The notes under the pieces were generated by a model. That model ran no database searches. It had not been told where the DNA came from and saw only the letters and a list, made by a program, of their open reading frames with translations. From an uncultured Acetatifactor sp. (GTDB taxonomy: Bacteria > Bacillota > Clostridia > Lachnospirales > Lachnospiraceae), in NCBI GenBank assembly GCA_910579755.1, contig CAJTVB010000014.1, positions 1-64,000 of the forward strand: 64,000 nt of DNA, read 5' to 3'. Both the position numbers and the translations under genes were made by a program. Positions 14,947 through 23,686 of the stretch are shown here, in pieces. Every line of letters starts with the position of its first letter. The first letter of the stretch is position 1.

Positions 14947-15288
14947 TTATTTTCCGCCCTGTGCCCCATGTTCTAGCGCCAGGATAAAACTGTTGATTAT
15001 ATCCTCCAGATGGCGGTATTGTATGGGAGGAAGGGCTGCAAGCTTAGAGAGCAGGAGGGAATGGTCGGCGGCGTTCACATTGCCAAGCAGCAGATAATCG
15101 GTGCTGATGTCAAGTGCAGAACAGATCCGGATGATGTTTTCCGGGCGCAGAGCTTTTTTTCCGAGTTCCGCAGAGGAAACGGTCTGCGGGGTGATGCCCG
15201 CTTTTTCAGCAAGTTCCTCTTGGGTCATGCGGAGCTGTTTCCTGCGGCTCAATATGCGGCTGCCGATCTGTTGTAATAAGTCATCCAT
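14947..15288 (-). CDS. XRE-family HTH regulator
   Basis: The 113-residue protein begins MDDLLQQIGSRILSRRKQLR and has a classic HTH_3 domain: MTQEELAEKAGITPQTVSSA followed by ELGKKALRPENIIRICSALD and ISTDYLLLG (about 1-70). The C-terminal 40 residues are helical and probably dimerise. Such proteins repress element genes in the manner of cI. It lies convergent with parR, only 14 bases away, and divergent from the 15445 gene. The AT-rich stretch 15289-15444 should carry both promoters; a TATAAT is present on the plus strand at 15377-15382. GAGGCGGGAG precedes the start on the minus strand. Confidence 0.85.
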   Translation of the reverse strand: MDDLLQQIGSRILSRRKQLRMTQEELAEKAGITPQTVSSAELGKKALRPENIIRICSALDISTDYLLLGNVNAADHSLLLSKLAALPPIQYRHLEDIINSFILALEHGAQGGK

Positions 15289-15444
15289 TTCTCCCGCCTC
15301 CTGTCATGGACTAATTTTATCTGCTATGATATAAATAGTTAAGCGATTATGGCTGATAAAGCTCTGCCATGATATGTATAATGGGCTGTAAGGGAAAAAA
15401 TATAAGGAAATGCAGAAAATAAATCGGGAAAAGGAGAGAAAGAG

Positions 15445-15783
15445 ATGTTAAATGATGTATGGTTAAAAATGGCTGAATTTCTGGGCAGGTTAAACGGAGA
15501 GAGCGTCAGCAGGGAAAGCTATGTGCGGACCCCGGAATATGAGAAAGCACTGGAAGCATGGAAAGAAAAAGAACAGGAGTGGGAGGATTTCCTGGAAACG
15601 CTTTCTGCAGGGCAGAGAGAGAAACTGGAAGAAATAAAAGAATGTCAGGAGGATTTTGCCTCTGCACAGGAATTACGGGCATATATGCAGGGGTATGCAG
15701 ATTGCGTACAGGCACTGTATCGTATGGGGCTTCTGAAAGAGAACGAGGGGCTGAAGTGGGTGGAGAAGATGAAACTGCAATAA
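15445..15783 (+). CDS. Hypothetical helical protein
   Basis: ATG 15445 follows AAAAGGAGAGAAAGAG. The 112-residue product is almost entirely helical and charged, with a heptad-like centre (LEAWKEKEQEWEDFLETLSA then QREKLEEIKECQEDFASAQE) and a C-terminal LRAYMQGYADCVQALYRMGL. Short proteins with this ending are common beside XRE regulators in Lachnospiraceae mobile DNA, but I know no function. It faces away from the XRE gene and might be its target. No operon partner follows; the next 346 bases are gene-poor. Confidence 0.55.
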   Translation: MLNDVWLKMAEFLGRLNGESVSRESYVRTPEYEKALEAWKEKEQEWEDFLETLSAGQREKLEEIKECQEDFASAQELRAYMQGYADCVQALYRMGLLKENEGLKWVEKMKLQ

Positions 15784-16129
15784 AAAGCTCAAAAACATTT
15801 GCAGAACTTCTGTTGATGACAGTAGGGACACCGCCTATATACAAATAGTCTTTGCATGTGAAAAAGCTCCAAAACACGTTTATATGATAACACAGAATAG
15901 GAAAATCAATTCATATTTTTTGTCTTGACATAACGGACGATAACGGAACATTGGACAGGGAATCTGGATGTTTTGGTTTTGGATATTAAGGAAAAGTAAA
16001 TAGCAGATCACGTAACTTTACATCGATTTTACATTTCTGAGATAGAGATTTCAATATTTAGATGGTACAATCAGACCACAATCAAAAAGGAAAAACATAA
16101 AGGTTTAGAGAAATGGAAAGAATACTTAT
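15784..16129. other. Gene-poor boundary between accessory and core-like DNA
   Basis: No intact gene is seen. The stretch holds tandem ATAACGGA copies (15930-15937 and 15940-15947) directly after a TTGACA, and a short frame around 16030-16140 (IFRWYNQTTIKKEKHKGLEK) that may be the end of a lost gene. Codon use and content change to core-like after this point, so the right edge of the first mobile region probably lies here. No convincing attachment site was found. Confidence 0.45.
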
Positions 16130-16788
16130 ATGATAAATTATGAGGAAATCAGGAAAAACGAAGACATAAGAACTTTAATGCAGAAGCGGATGCATCGCTG
16201 GCAGCACTTGGGTTTACGGAACATAGTTTTGCCCATGTTACTCATGTGGCGGAAACCGCCGGATATATACTGGAAACATTAGGGTATCCGGAACAGGAAA
16301 TTGAACTTGCGAAAATTGCGGGTTATTTGCATGATATCGGTAATTTGGTCAATCGTATAGACCACAGCCAGAGCGGAGCTGTTATGGCGTTCAGACTGCT
16401 TGATAAATTGCACTTCACTCCCAGGGAGATTGCCGTCATTACCACAGCAATAGGAAACCATGACGAAGGAACGGGTGTGCCTGTGAATGCTGTAGCAGCA
16501 GCGCTCATTTTAGCGGACAAATCAGATGTGCGCCGTTCACGTGTGCGAAATCAGGATGTCCGCAATTTTGATATTCATGACAGGGTAAATTATTCTGTTG
16601 TAAAATCAGAGTTGAAGATTAATGAGGCACATACGCTTATTAAGCTAAAGCTGTCTGTTGACACGCACTTTAGTTCCGTTATGGATTGTTTTGAAATCTT
16701 CATGGAGCGTATGAGGTTATGCCGCAAAGCCGCAGAAAAGCTTGGATTAAAGTTCAAATTGATGATTAACGAACAGCAGTTAATATAG
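16130..16788 (+). pseudogene. HD-domain phosphohydrolase, frameshifted near the 5' end
   Basis: From ATG 16130 the frame reads MINYEEIRKNEDIRTLMQK. The natural continuation ADASLAALGFTEHSFAHVTH and onward is in another frame, so an indel lies near 16183-16190. The downstream part carries the HD-superfamily metal motif: H in FAHVTHVAET, H-D in IAGYLHDIGN, then VDHSQSGA-type and IGNHDEGTGVPVNAVAAALI with ALILADKSDVRRSR. These are typical of small HD nucleotide or phosphoester hydrolases of Clostridia. If the indel is real, translation might restart at GTG 16246 and yield 180 residues lacking the first helix. The body is well conserved, so either a recent mutation or a base-call error is likely. 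The pdxK-like gene follows 39 bases later. Confidence 0.65.
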
Positions 16789-16827
16789 CGATGCAATAAT
16801 TTCATTATAAGCGAGGGAGGAGTGTTT

Positions 16828-17655
16828 ATGCTGTCCAAAAGAATACTCACAATACAGGATTTATCCTGCGTAGGCCGGTGTTCGCTGACTGTGGCGCTTC
16901 CTGTGCTTTCCGCATACGGCATGGAAACCTGTGTGCTGCCCACAGCGGTTCTTTCAAACCATACGGCTTTTGATAAATGGAGTTGTCTTGATTTGACATA
17001 TGAAATGAAGAATATTCTGGCGGCATGGCAGGAAAACGGTTTTCTGTTTGACGCTTTTCTGACAGGCTATCTCGGATCGGCAGGCGTTGTAGATGTTGTA
17101 AAAACCTGTTTTAGTGATTTTTCAAATGAAAGTGCAGAGATTATTATAGATCCCGCATTTGGAGATAATGGCAGGCTCTACCCGGCCTACGATGGCGAAT
17201 ATGTGACAGCGATGGCGGATCTGATAAAATCAGCGGACATAATTCTTCCCAATCTCACGGAAGCATGCTTTTTGGCTGGAATCGAGTATCGGTCAGACAC
17301 ATCGCCTGAATCTGCAAAAGAGATAGTAAAGCGGCTTGCGGAGTACACTCCTGCGGCAATCGTACTGACTGGTATGGAACGTGCCGGAGAGATTGGTGAA
17401 CTGATATATTCAGGCGGGGTATTTTCGGAAGTGTGGGCGGAAAAATTGCCGCGGCGTTTTCATGGTACAGGTGATTTGTTTGCCGCCGCTTTTGCCGCGC
17501 TATATCTGCAAGGCAGCGGCCTGGAAAAGGCATGTGCGTCTGCGGGCGATTTTGTTGCGGCAGGCATCAACGCAACGGACAGTTCCTGTATTTATGGCGT
17601 CAATTTTGAATATGTGTTGAACAGCAGAGTGAATGGCAACCGCTGTTTTACATAA
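16828..17655 (+). CDS. pdxY: Pyridoxal/pyridoxamine kinase
   Basis: ATG 16828 has GGAGG at seven-base spacing and is preferred to GTG 16822. The 275-residue protein is a ribokinase-superfamily vitamin B6 kinase. Its N-terminus is RILTIQDLSCVGRCSLTVAL, the pyridoxal-kinase substrate region. The middle has IIIDPAFGDNGRLY, LPNLTEACFLAGIEY and AAIVLTGMERAGEIGEL. The catalytic anion-hole motif HGTGDLFAAAFAALYL lies near residues 214-229. It phosphorylates pyridoxal, pyridoxine or pyridoxamine with ATP to give the PLP family of cofactors. Length and motifs are normal. It may be co-transcribed with the HD gene. A Pho-box-like array overlaps its stop codon and belongs to the next gene. Confidence 0.9.
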   Translation: MLSKRILTIQDLSCVGRCSLTVALPVLSAYGMETCVLPTAVLSNHTAFDKWSCLDLTYEMKNILAAWQENGFLFDAFLTGYLGSAGVVDVVKTCFSDFSNESAEIIIDPAFGDNGRLYPAYDGEYVTAMADLIKSADIILPNLTEACFLAGIEYRSDTSPESAKEIVKRLAEYTPAAIVLTGMERAGEIGELIYSGGVFSEVWAEKLPRRFHGTGDLFAAAFAALYLQGSGLEKACASAGDFVAAGINATDSSCIYGVNFEYVLNSRVNGNRCFT

Positions 17656-17707
17656 ATTTTTCAAAACCATGATAGCAGATATTACAATCAGAGGGTTATG
17701 ATATATT
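17647..17707 (+). promoter_or_regulatory. Pho-box-like array and promoter of phoA
   Basis: TTTACA (17647), TTTTCA (17658), ATGATA (17669) and TATTAC (17680) recur every 11 bases, as in PhoP/PhoB boxes, and are followed by TATATT at 17702-17707. The first unit overlaps the end of the kinase gene. A better array precedes pstS. Confidence 0.5.
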
Positions 17708-17744
17708 TGTTTCAAATACAATCATATCTGATGAGGAGGAAAAA

Positions 17745-19361
17745 ATGAGAAAAAAATTTGTATCTAAAGTTTTGATGTTGGTTTCGACGATGGCTCTGCT
17801 TTCCGGCTGTGCCGCAGCTCCGAACGGCGCGGTGTCCGGAACCGTGAACGGGGGTGCTCCTGCTTCTGCTCCAACTTCCACGCCGAGCTCTGTCCCTGCC
17901 AATGGGAACGGGGAGGATGTGGCTGCGAAGCCTGAAGAAGAACAGTCCCGGCATCCAAAGTATGTATTCCTGTTTATCGGTGACGGCATGAGCTTCCCGC
18001 AGTTCCAGTCCGCCGCAGACTATCTGGGGGCGATGGACGACAGCGATTATATGAAAGCAGTGCCGAGTCTGGAGGATAATCAGGGGGCGGTGCTGGATGG
18101 TCCGGTAGCGCTGAACTTCATGGGATTTGAAACGGTGGGTTCCGTTGTGACATACGATTCCAACAGCTTTGCCCCTGATTCAGCCTCCACCGCTACATCC
18201 ATTGCCACAGGGCATAAAACCTATTCCGGATCTATCAATGTGGATGAAACCGCCACGGTCTCCTATGAAACGATCACGGAAAAGGTACATGATCAGCTGG
18301 GGATGCGGGTTGGCGTCATTTCTTCGGTAAATCTGAATCATGCAACTCCCGCCGCTTTTTATGCGCATCAGGCCAGCCGGTCCAGCTATTACGAAATCGG
18401 TCTGGAGTTGATCGATTCCGGTTTTGAGTATTTTGCCGGCGGTGGCCTGCTGAAACCGACCGGGGCGGACAAGGATAAAGAGGATCTGTATGTGCTGGCG
18501 GAAAATGCGGGCTACACGGTGGTTAAGACACAGGCTGAAGCGGAGAAGGTTACTTCCGGTCCGGTTATACTGATCGACGAGCATCTGGCGGATTCTTCCG
18601 CTATGGCCTATGAACTGGACCGGACGGATGGAATGTGGTCATTGGCTGACTATGTGGAAAAGGGAATCGACGTCCTGGATAATGATCAGGGTTTCTTCCT
18701 TATGTGCGAGGGCGGCAAGATCGACTGGGCCTGCCATGCCAATGATGCCGCATCAACGATCCATGACACTTTGGCCATGGCTGATGCCGTGCAGGTGGCA
18801 ATTGACTTCGCAAAAGAGCATCCGGGGGAAACTCTGATCCTGGTCACGGGAGACCATGAGACGGGCGGACTGACCATCGGTTTTGCCGGTACGGATTATG
18901 ACACCTATCTTTCCCTGCTTGATAGCCAGAAGATTTCTTTCGCAAGATTTGACAGCGATTATGTCTCTGCATATAAGGAGAACAAGACTCCTTTTGAGAC
19001 AGTCTTGGCTGACATTGAAGAACTGTTCGGGTTGCGCGCCGATGGAGATGCAGATGATAAACTGGCGCTGACAGACTATGAACTGGGCCTTCTGGAGACT
19101 GCTTATGAGAAAAGCGTGAACGAAAAGGATACCGGTATGGCTGAGCAGGCGGAATATGTGGCCTATGGCACTTACGAGCCGTTGACAGTGACGATCACGC
19201 ATATCCTCAACAATAAGTCCGGCGTTTCCTTCACTTCCTACAGCCATACGGGACTTCCTGTGGCAATGTTTGCGGATGGGATGAATGCGGAGCAGTTTGA
19301 CGGATATTATGACAACACAGATATTTATGTAAAGCTGGCGGATATGCTGGGTGTGAAGTAA
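17745..19361 (+). CDS. phoA: Alkaline phosphatase, lipoprotein
   Basis: The 538-residue protein has a lipoprotein signal (LVSTMALLSGCAAAPNG; the lipobox Cys is about residue 22) and a low-complexity linker rich in Ala, Pro and Ser (about 25-65). The enzyme domain follows: FLFIGDGMSFPQ gives the metal-binding Asp, PDSASTATSIATGHKTYSG carries the nucleophile Ser, KIDWACHANDAAS and VTGDHETGGL give further metal ligands, and SHTGLPVAMFADG gives the last His. It hydrolyses phosphate monoesters outside the cell, anchored on the membrane. It sits just upstream of the pst-pho locus and has Pho-box-like repeats, so it is very likely phosphate-starvation induced. Length is normal for bacterial alkaline phosphatases. 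A strong terminator ends the unit. Confidence 0.95.
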   Translation: MRKKFVSKVLMLVSTMALLSGCAAAPNGAVSGTVNGGAPASAPTSTPSSVPANGNGEDVAAKPEEEQSRHPKYVFLFIGDGMSFPQFQSAADYLGAMDDSDYMKAVPSLEDNQGAVLDGPVALNFMGFETVGSVVTYDSNSFAPDSASTATSIATGHKTYSGSINVDETATVSYETITEKVHDQLGMRVGVISSVNLNHATPAAFYAHQASRSSYYEIGLELIDSGFEYFAGGGLLKPTGADKDKEDLYVLAENAGYTVVKTQAEAEKVTSGPVILIDEHLADSSAMAYELDRTDGMWSLADYVEKGIDVLDNDQGFFLMCEGGKIDWACHANDAASTIHDTLAMADAVQVAIDFAKEHPGETLILVTGDHETGGLTIGFAGTDYDTYLSLLDSQKISFARFDSDYVSAYKENKTPFETVLADIEELFGLRADGDADDKLALTDYELGLLETAYEKSVNEKDTGMAEQAEYVAYGTYEPLTVTITHILNNKSGVSFTSYSHTGLPVAMFADGMNAEQFDGYYDNTDIYVKLADMLGVK

Positions 19362-19408
19362 GTAATTTGCAGGAACTGTGTGCAGACTTATGCGCAGTTC
19401 CTTATACA

Positions 19409-19453
19409 GGGGGCGTTTTGTGTCTGCAGACGAAAACGCCCCCCCATTTTTTT
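19409..19453 (+). terminator. Strong Rho-independent terminator after phoA
   Basis: GGGGGCGTTTT (19409-19419) pairs with AAAACGCCCCC (19433-19443) around a 13-base loop, and seven T residues follow. A weaker GGAACTG/CAGTTCC hairpin precedes it. Confidence 0.9.
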
Positions 19454-19469
19454 AGAAAGGAAATGAATT

Positions 19470-20627
19470 ATGATATCAAATAAATGGCATCTTCGCTATA
19501 ATGCCCCGGTTTTTGCATGTCTGGCTATTATACTGATGCTGCTGGCGGTTCCCACGGGATTTGAAGGGAATCTTGTTTTTCAGGAATCGGATATAAGGGC
19601 GGCCCGGGTTCTTTCCTCTGATGAATCTATGGTGATAGATACCGGTCTGGTACGCTCCGGGGAACAGCGCTGCCAGCTGGAGATCCTGGGCGGGGCGTTT
19701 CGGGGGCGGATTGTGGAAGGGAGAAACCTGCTAAATGGCTCCCTGGAGCAGGATAAGCTTTTTTCCGCAGGCGACAAGGCATTGGTCCGAATCAACTATC
19801 AGAATGGGGAAATATTGAGTGTCTCCATGATCGATCACTACCGTGCTCCATGGGAACTGCTGCTGGCGGCAATGTTTATCCTGCTGCTGATCCTTTTTGC
19901 CGGAAGGACAGGATTGCGTGCGGTGCTGTCCTTTTTCCTGACGGTCCTTATGATTTGGAAAGTGCTTGTTCCGTTGTATCTGAAGGGCTGGGATCCTGTT
20001 TGGGTGGGACTGGCGGTGACTTTGACATTGACAGTACTTATCATTGCCCTGGTATATGGGTTTGACCGCCGCTGTATTGCCGCCGTGTCCGGGTCTTTTA
20101 TGGGTATTCTTGTTGCCTGTGTAATGGGGAGCATGTTCACGGGCTTTTTTGAGATCCATGGGGCTGTCATGTCTTATTCGGAAAGTCTGTTGTACGCCGG
20201 ATACCAGCATTTGAATCTGACGAGGATCTTCATGGCGTCTATTTTCATTGGGGCTTCAGGCGCCATTATGGACTTGTCCGTGGACATTACCTCAGCCGTC
20301 TGTGAAGTGGTGGAAAAGAAACCCGGCCTGGGCTGGCGGGAAGCAGTCCGATCAGGCATGAATGTAGGGAGGGCTGCAATGGGGACGATGACTACCACAT
20401 TACTGTTTGCCTATTCCGGCGGATATGTGGCGCTGCTGATGGTATTTATGGCTCAGGGGACGCCGCTTTCCAATATTCTTAACTACAGGTATGTTGCCGC
20501 GGAACTTCTCCACACGGTGGCAGGATCTTTTGGATTGGTAACGGTGGCGCCGTTTACGGCGCTCTGTGCCGGAGTGTTTCTGACCAGCCGCCATGGTTTG
20601 TGGAATAAAAAGCAGGAAAGCGAATGA
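19470..20627 (+). CDS. YibE/F family membrane protein
   Basis: ATG 19470 follows AGAAAGGAAATGAATT. The 385-residue protein has one N-terminal membrane helix (APVFACLAIILMLLAVPTGF), a soluble region of about 100 residues with beta-strand character, then seven or so transmembrane helices, as in YibE/F proteins. Diagnostic stretches are FAGRTGLRAVLSFFLTVLMI, VSGSFMGILVACVMGS and FIGASGAIMDLSVDITSAVC followed by GRAAMGTMTTTLLFAYSGGY. Family members occur widely in Firmicutes; the function is unproven, and transport has been suggested. It lies between phoA and pst, separated from phoA by a terminator, so membership in the phosphate regulon is only positional. The pstS promoter begins 30 bases after its stop. 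Confidence 0.85.
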   Translation: MISNKWHLRYNAPVFACLAIILMLLAVPTGFEGNLVFQESDIRAARVLSSDESMVIDTGLVRSGEQRCQLEILGGAFRGRIVEGRNLLNGSLEQDKLFSAGDKALVRINYQNGEILSVSMIDHYRAPWELLLAAMFILLLILFAGRTGLRAVLSFFLTVLMIWKVLVPLYLKGWDPVWVGLAVTLTLTVLIIALVYGFDRRCIAAVSGSFMGILVACVMGSMFTGFFEIHGAVMSYSESLLYAGYQHLNLTRIFMASIFIGASGAIMDLSVDITSAVCEVVEKKPGLGWREAVRSGMNVGRAAMGTMTTTLLFAYSGGYVALLMVFMAQGTPLSNILNYRYVAAELLHTVAGSFGLVTVAPFTALCAGVFLTSRHGLWNKKQESE

Positions 20628-20656
20628 TCTTGCCTGACTTTTGCGGAAAGAGTCCA

Positions 20657-20718
20657 TTATACAAAGATTTTACAAAAGGTTACTTTTGGATTTTACATTC
20701 AGGATGTATCCTTATAAT
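20657..20718 (+). promoter_or_regulatory. Pho box and promoter of the pst operon
   Basis: Four units recur at 11-12-base spacing: TTATACA (20657), TTTTACA (20668), GTTACTT (20679) and TTTTACA (20691). TATAAT follows at 20713-20718, 15 bases after the last unit, which takes the place of a -35 element. This is the architecture of PhoP/PhoB-activated promoters. The pstS start is 90 bases downstream. Confidence 0.75.
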
Positions 20719-20807
20719 TGCAGGCAGGACATGAAACAAAGAAAATGAATTCAAACGGTCTGCAATATACTGCAAAATACTGTGGAAAAGAAGAGGAGTG
20801 ATGTGTT

Positions 20808-21668
20808 ATGAAAAAAAATCAAAAACGAATTGGTCTTGTAATGACCGCTGCAATCTTTTGCCTGACTCTGGCCGGCTGTGGTCAGACCCCGGCTGGCAAC
20901 TCTGGCGCCGGAAACAATTCAGAATCAGCAAAACTTACCGGAACCGTAGCCACGGACGGCTCCACTTCCATGGAGAAGGTCATCGGGGCGCTGGGCGAGG
21001 CGTTTGAGAACCATAATGACGGTGTGACATTTACATACAACCCCACCGGGTCCGGTTCCGGTATCCAGGCGGTGCAGGAGGGGCGCTGTGATATCGGTCT
21101 GAGCAGCCGTAACCTGAAGGAAGAGGAAGCAGCTGGTGGGTTGGAAGCTACAATTTTGGCTTATGACGGCATTGCGGTGATTGTCAGCCCTGAGAATCCT
21201 GTTGTGGATCTGGATGTGGAAACAATTGCAAAACTCTACACCGGCGAGATTACCAACTGGAAGGATGTGGGCGGCAACGATGCGCCCGTAGTGCTTATCG
21301 GCCGGGAAGCGGGCAGTGGTACCAGGGACGGGTTTGAATCCATCACAGACACCAAGGAGCAATGCCAGTACCGTCAGGAACTGACCTCCACCGGAGACGT
21401 GATCACGGCAGTTGCCCAGAATCCGGATGCCATTGGCTATGCGTCTCTGGCTTCCCTCAAAGACTCCGTAAAGGCTGTCACAGTGGGCGGAGTGGCACCT
21501 ACTGAGGACACAGTGAAGGATGGCAGTTATGTGATACAGAGGCCCTTTGTCCTTGTCACAAGGAAAGATACGGCACTTTCAGATGCGGCGCAGGCGTTCT
21601 TTGAGTTTGCAACATCCCCCGATGCGGCGGAACTGATCGCCAATGCCGGCGCCGTGGCGGCAAATTGA
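20808..21668 (+). CDS. pstS: Phosphate ABC transporter substrate-binding lipoprotein
   Basis: The 286-residue protein starts with a lipoprotein signal (MTAAIFCLTLAGCGQ; lipobox Cys about residue 24) and then a short Gly/Asn/Ser linker. The PBP-like domain begins GTVATDGSTSMEKVIGALGE, containing the T/S phosphate-binding loop, and continues with YNPTGSGSGIQAVQEGRCDI, then IGREAGSGTRDGFESI and AIGYASLASL. These motifs are diagnostic for PstS. It captures inorganic phosphate outside the membrane and delivers it to PstCA. It heads the pst operon and has the Pho-box promoter. A stem-loop between pstS and pstC may keep its expression above that of the membrane genes. Confidence 0.95.
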   Translation: MKKNQKRIGLVMTAAIFCLTLAGCGQTPAGNSGAGNNSESAKLTGTVATDGSTSMEKVIGALGEAFENHNDGVTFTYNPTGSGSGIQAVQEGRCDIGLSSRNLKEEEAAGGLEATILAYDGIAVIVSPENPVVDLDVETIAKLYTGEITNWKDVGGNDAPVVLIGREAGSGTRDGFESITDTKEQCQYRQELTSTGDVITAVAQNPDAIGYASLASLKDSVKAVTVGGVAPTEDTVKDGSYVIQRPFVLVTRKDTALSDAAQAFFEFATSPDAAELIANAGAVAAN

Positions 21669-21791
21669 GCTGTATGTCATGGAAATTTGCAGCGGCCTGC
21701 AGCAAAAAGACCGCCAGCCATATATGCCCGCTGCGGACAGATAAGTAAAATACGACAGCCTTGCGCATAAGCAGGGATGCAGAGAAACGGC

Positions 21792-21842
21792 AGGGTTGCC
21801 ACAGGCGGGAAATTACTGTTTATGGCAACCTTGCAATTATGT
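21792..21842 (+). promoter_or_regulatory. Intercistronic stem-loop between pstS and pstC
   Basis: AGGGTTGCCA (21792-21801) pairs with TGGCAACCTT (21833-21842); no T tract follows. A second, smaller stem (GTCAGGAAT..ATTCCGTCTGAC) lies just downstream, near 21860-21885. They may stabilise the pstS message or attenuate transcription into pstC. Confidence 0.5.
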
Positions 21843-21919
21843 CGGGCGCATATTCGTCAGGAATCGTTATTCCGTCTGACTGTAGAGCAATTTGTATTGT
21901 GGAATAAGAGGTACATAGT

Positions 21920-22792
21920 ATGCGAAAACAGCAAAAGTTTATGGAGAACTTCATTCATGGGGTATTTCTTCTTCTGGGTCTGGTCACGGTGGGATGTGTC
22001 CTGCTGATCACCGTATATCTGGTTCTGTCGGGCATCCCCGGTATCCGGCGGATCGGGGTGTTTTCGTTCCTGTTCAGAAGCACATGGGAGTCTACGGCAA
22101 AGGAACCAGTCTTTGGGATCCTGCCCTTTATCCTTACCAGCATTTACGGTACCGCCGGAGCAATTCTGTTCGGCGTCCCCATCGGCTTTCTGACGGCAGT
22201 ATATCTGGCAAAGCTGGCACCGCCGAAGATAAAAGCCATAGTGGAATCCGTAGTCAGCCTGCTGGCAGGTATCCCGTCAGTTGTTTATGGCCTGGTGGGT
22301 ATGCTGATCCTTGTACCGGGTATCCGGAAACTTTTTTCTGTGCCGGACGGGGCAAGCCTGCTGGCGGCAATCATTGTGCTGGCTGTCATGATCCTGCCCT
22401 CTATTATCAAGGTATCCGTTACTGCCCTGGAGGCTGTGCCGCAGGAGTATGAAGATGCTTCTCTGGCCCTAGGAGCCACGCCGATAGAGACTTATTTCCG
22501 GGTATCCGCCCCGGCGGCAAAGAGCGGGATTGCGGCGGCGGTGGTTCTGGGCGTGGGACGTGCCATTGGGGAAGCCATGGCGGTAATGATGGTTTCGGGG
22601 AATGTGCCCAATATGCCGGGGCTGTTCCAGAGCGTCCGGTTCCTTACCACTGCGGTAGCCAGCGAGATGTCTTACTCCAGTGCCGGCAGCCTGCAAAGGC
22701 AGGCATTGTTCTCCATCGCACTGGTGCTTTACCTGTTTATCTTGATGATCAACGCGGCTCTGAATTTTTTCCTGAAGCGCAGTAAAACGTGA
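21920..22792 (+). CDS. pstC: Phosphate ABC transporter permease PstC
   Basis: The 290-residue membrane protein has six transmembrane segments. The first is FIHGVFLLLGLVTVGCVLLI, and others include IYGTAGAILFGVPIGFLTAV and LLAAIIVLAVMILPSIIKVS. The cytoplasmic ABC-coupling loop reads VPQEYEDASLALGATPIETY, the EAA motif of type I importers. PstC forms the phosphate channel with PstA. It starts at ATG 21920 behind AAGAGG, is spaced 251 bases from pstS, and is followed closely by pstA. Length and motif positions are normal. Confidence 0.95.
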   Translation: MRKQQKFMENFIHGVFLLLGLVTVGCVLLITVYLVLSGIPGIRRIGVFSFLFRSTWESTAKEPVFGILPFILTSIYGTAGAILFGVPIGFLTAVYLAKLAPPKIKAIVESVVSLLAGIPSVVYGLVGMLILVPGIRKLFSVPDGASLLAAIIVLAVMILPSIIKVSVTALEAVPQEYEDASLALGATPIETYFRVSAPAAKSGIAAAVVLGVGRAIGEAMAVMMVSGNVPNMPGLFQSVRFLTTAVASEMSYSSAGSLQRQALFSIALVLYLFILMINAALNFFLKRSKT

Positions 22793-22825
22793 AGGAAATG
22801 AGTCCATCGATGTTTGGAGGTTCAT

Positions 22826-23686
22826 ATGCAAAAAGATAAGTCTGTTTCAAACAGCAGAAAGGCATACATAGGCGCCATGAAAGGGATGATGGCGCTTTCG
22901 GTGGCGGTTACCTGCGGTCTGGCGTTATTTCTTATCCTCTATGTACTGTATAAGGGGCTTCCCAATATTACATGGGAGCTGCTGTCCACAAAGCCAAGTG
23001 TGCTGGCCGACAGGATTGGGATACTGCCGGATATCCTGAATACGATTTATATTATCATGGCAACATTGTTGGTCGTTTTGCCTCTGGGGGTAGGCGCGGC
23101 CATTTATCTGACGGAATATGCAGCAAACCCCAGACTGGTGGCGGGTATTGAATATGCGGCGGAAACCCTTTCAGGCATTCCGTCTATTATCTATGGTTTC
23201 GTAGGTATGATGGTATTTGCAGGGACTCTGGGAACATCCCTGCTGGCTGGTGCATTGACACTGGTGATCATGAATCTGCCAACGATCATGCGGACAGCCC
23301 AGGAAAGTTTAAAGACTGTGCCACAGAGTTACCGTGAAGGCGCTTTCGGCCTGGGAGCCGGAAAATGGCGGGTGGTACGCACCGTGGTACTTCCGGGATG
23401 CATCGATGGGGTGGTCACCGGCTGTATCCTGTCGATTGGCAGGATTTTAGGAGAGTCAGCGGCTCTGCTGTATACGGCGGGATTTGCCCATGTGCTGAAC
23501 GGTTTTTTTGCAGGAATCCGCAGTTCCGGGGCATCGCTCACCGTGGCCATGTATGTCTATGCAAAAGACCGCGGCGAATTTGAAATCGCCTTTGCAATCG
23601 CAGCTATTTTGATGATGCTGACACTGGCGGTCAACCTTGCCGCCGTGCTGGTGGGAAGATACTTCAAGAAAAGGAGATCTTTATGA
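22826..23686 (+). CDS. pstA: Phosphate ABC transporter permease PstA
   Basis: ATG 22826 has GGAGG at five-base spacing; an in-frame TTG 12 bases upstream overlaps that ribosome site and is rejected. The 286-residue protein has six membrane segments, among them LSVAVTCGLALFLILYVLYK and IYIIMATLLVVLPLGVGAAI, with SGIPSIIYGFVGMMVF after them. The coupling loop is VPQSYREGAFGLGAGKWRVV. It pairs with PstC, with which it shares length and the GIPS(I/V)(I/V)YG stretch. The start of pstB overlaps its last bases, so the genes are translationally coupled. Confidence 0.95.
   Translation: MQKDKSVSNSRKAYIGAMKGMMALSVAVTCGLALFLILYVLYKGLPNITWELLSTKPSVLADRIGILPDILNTIYIIMATLLVVLPLGVGAAIYLTEYAANPRLVAGIEYAAETLSGIPSIIYGFVGMMVFAGTLGTSLLAGALTLVIMNLPTIMRTAQESLKTVPQSYREGAFGLGAGKWRVVRTVVLPGCIDGVVTGCILSIGRILGESAALLYTAGFAHVLNGFFAGIRSSGASLTVAMYVYAKDRGEFEIAFAIAAILMMLTLAVNLAAVLVGRYFKKRRSL

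Noticed and set aside
15445..15783. Toxin-antitoxin call for the 112-residue helical protein and the XRE gene
   Set aside because: The genes are divergent with separate promoters and the helical protein has no toxin fold signature.
15900..16000. Attachment site or tRNA gene at the right edge of the first mobile region
   Set aside because: Only a short tandem ATAACGGA was seen; no tRNA cloverleaf and no matching copy at 1-2.5 kb was found.
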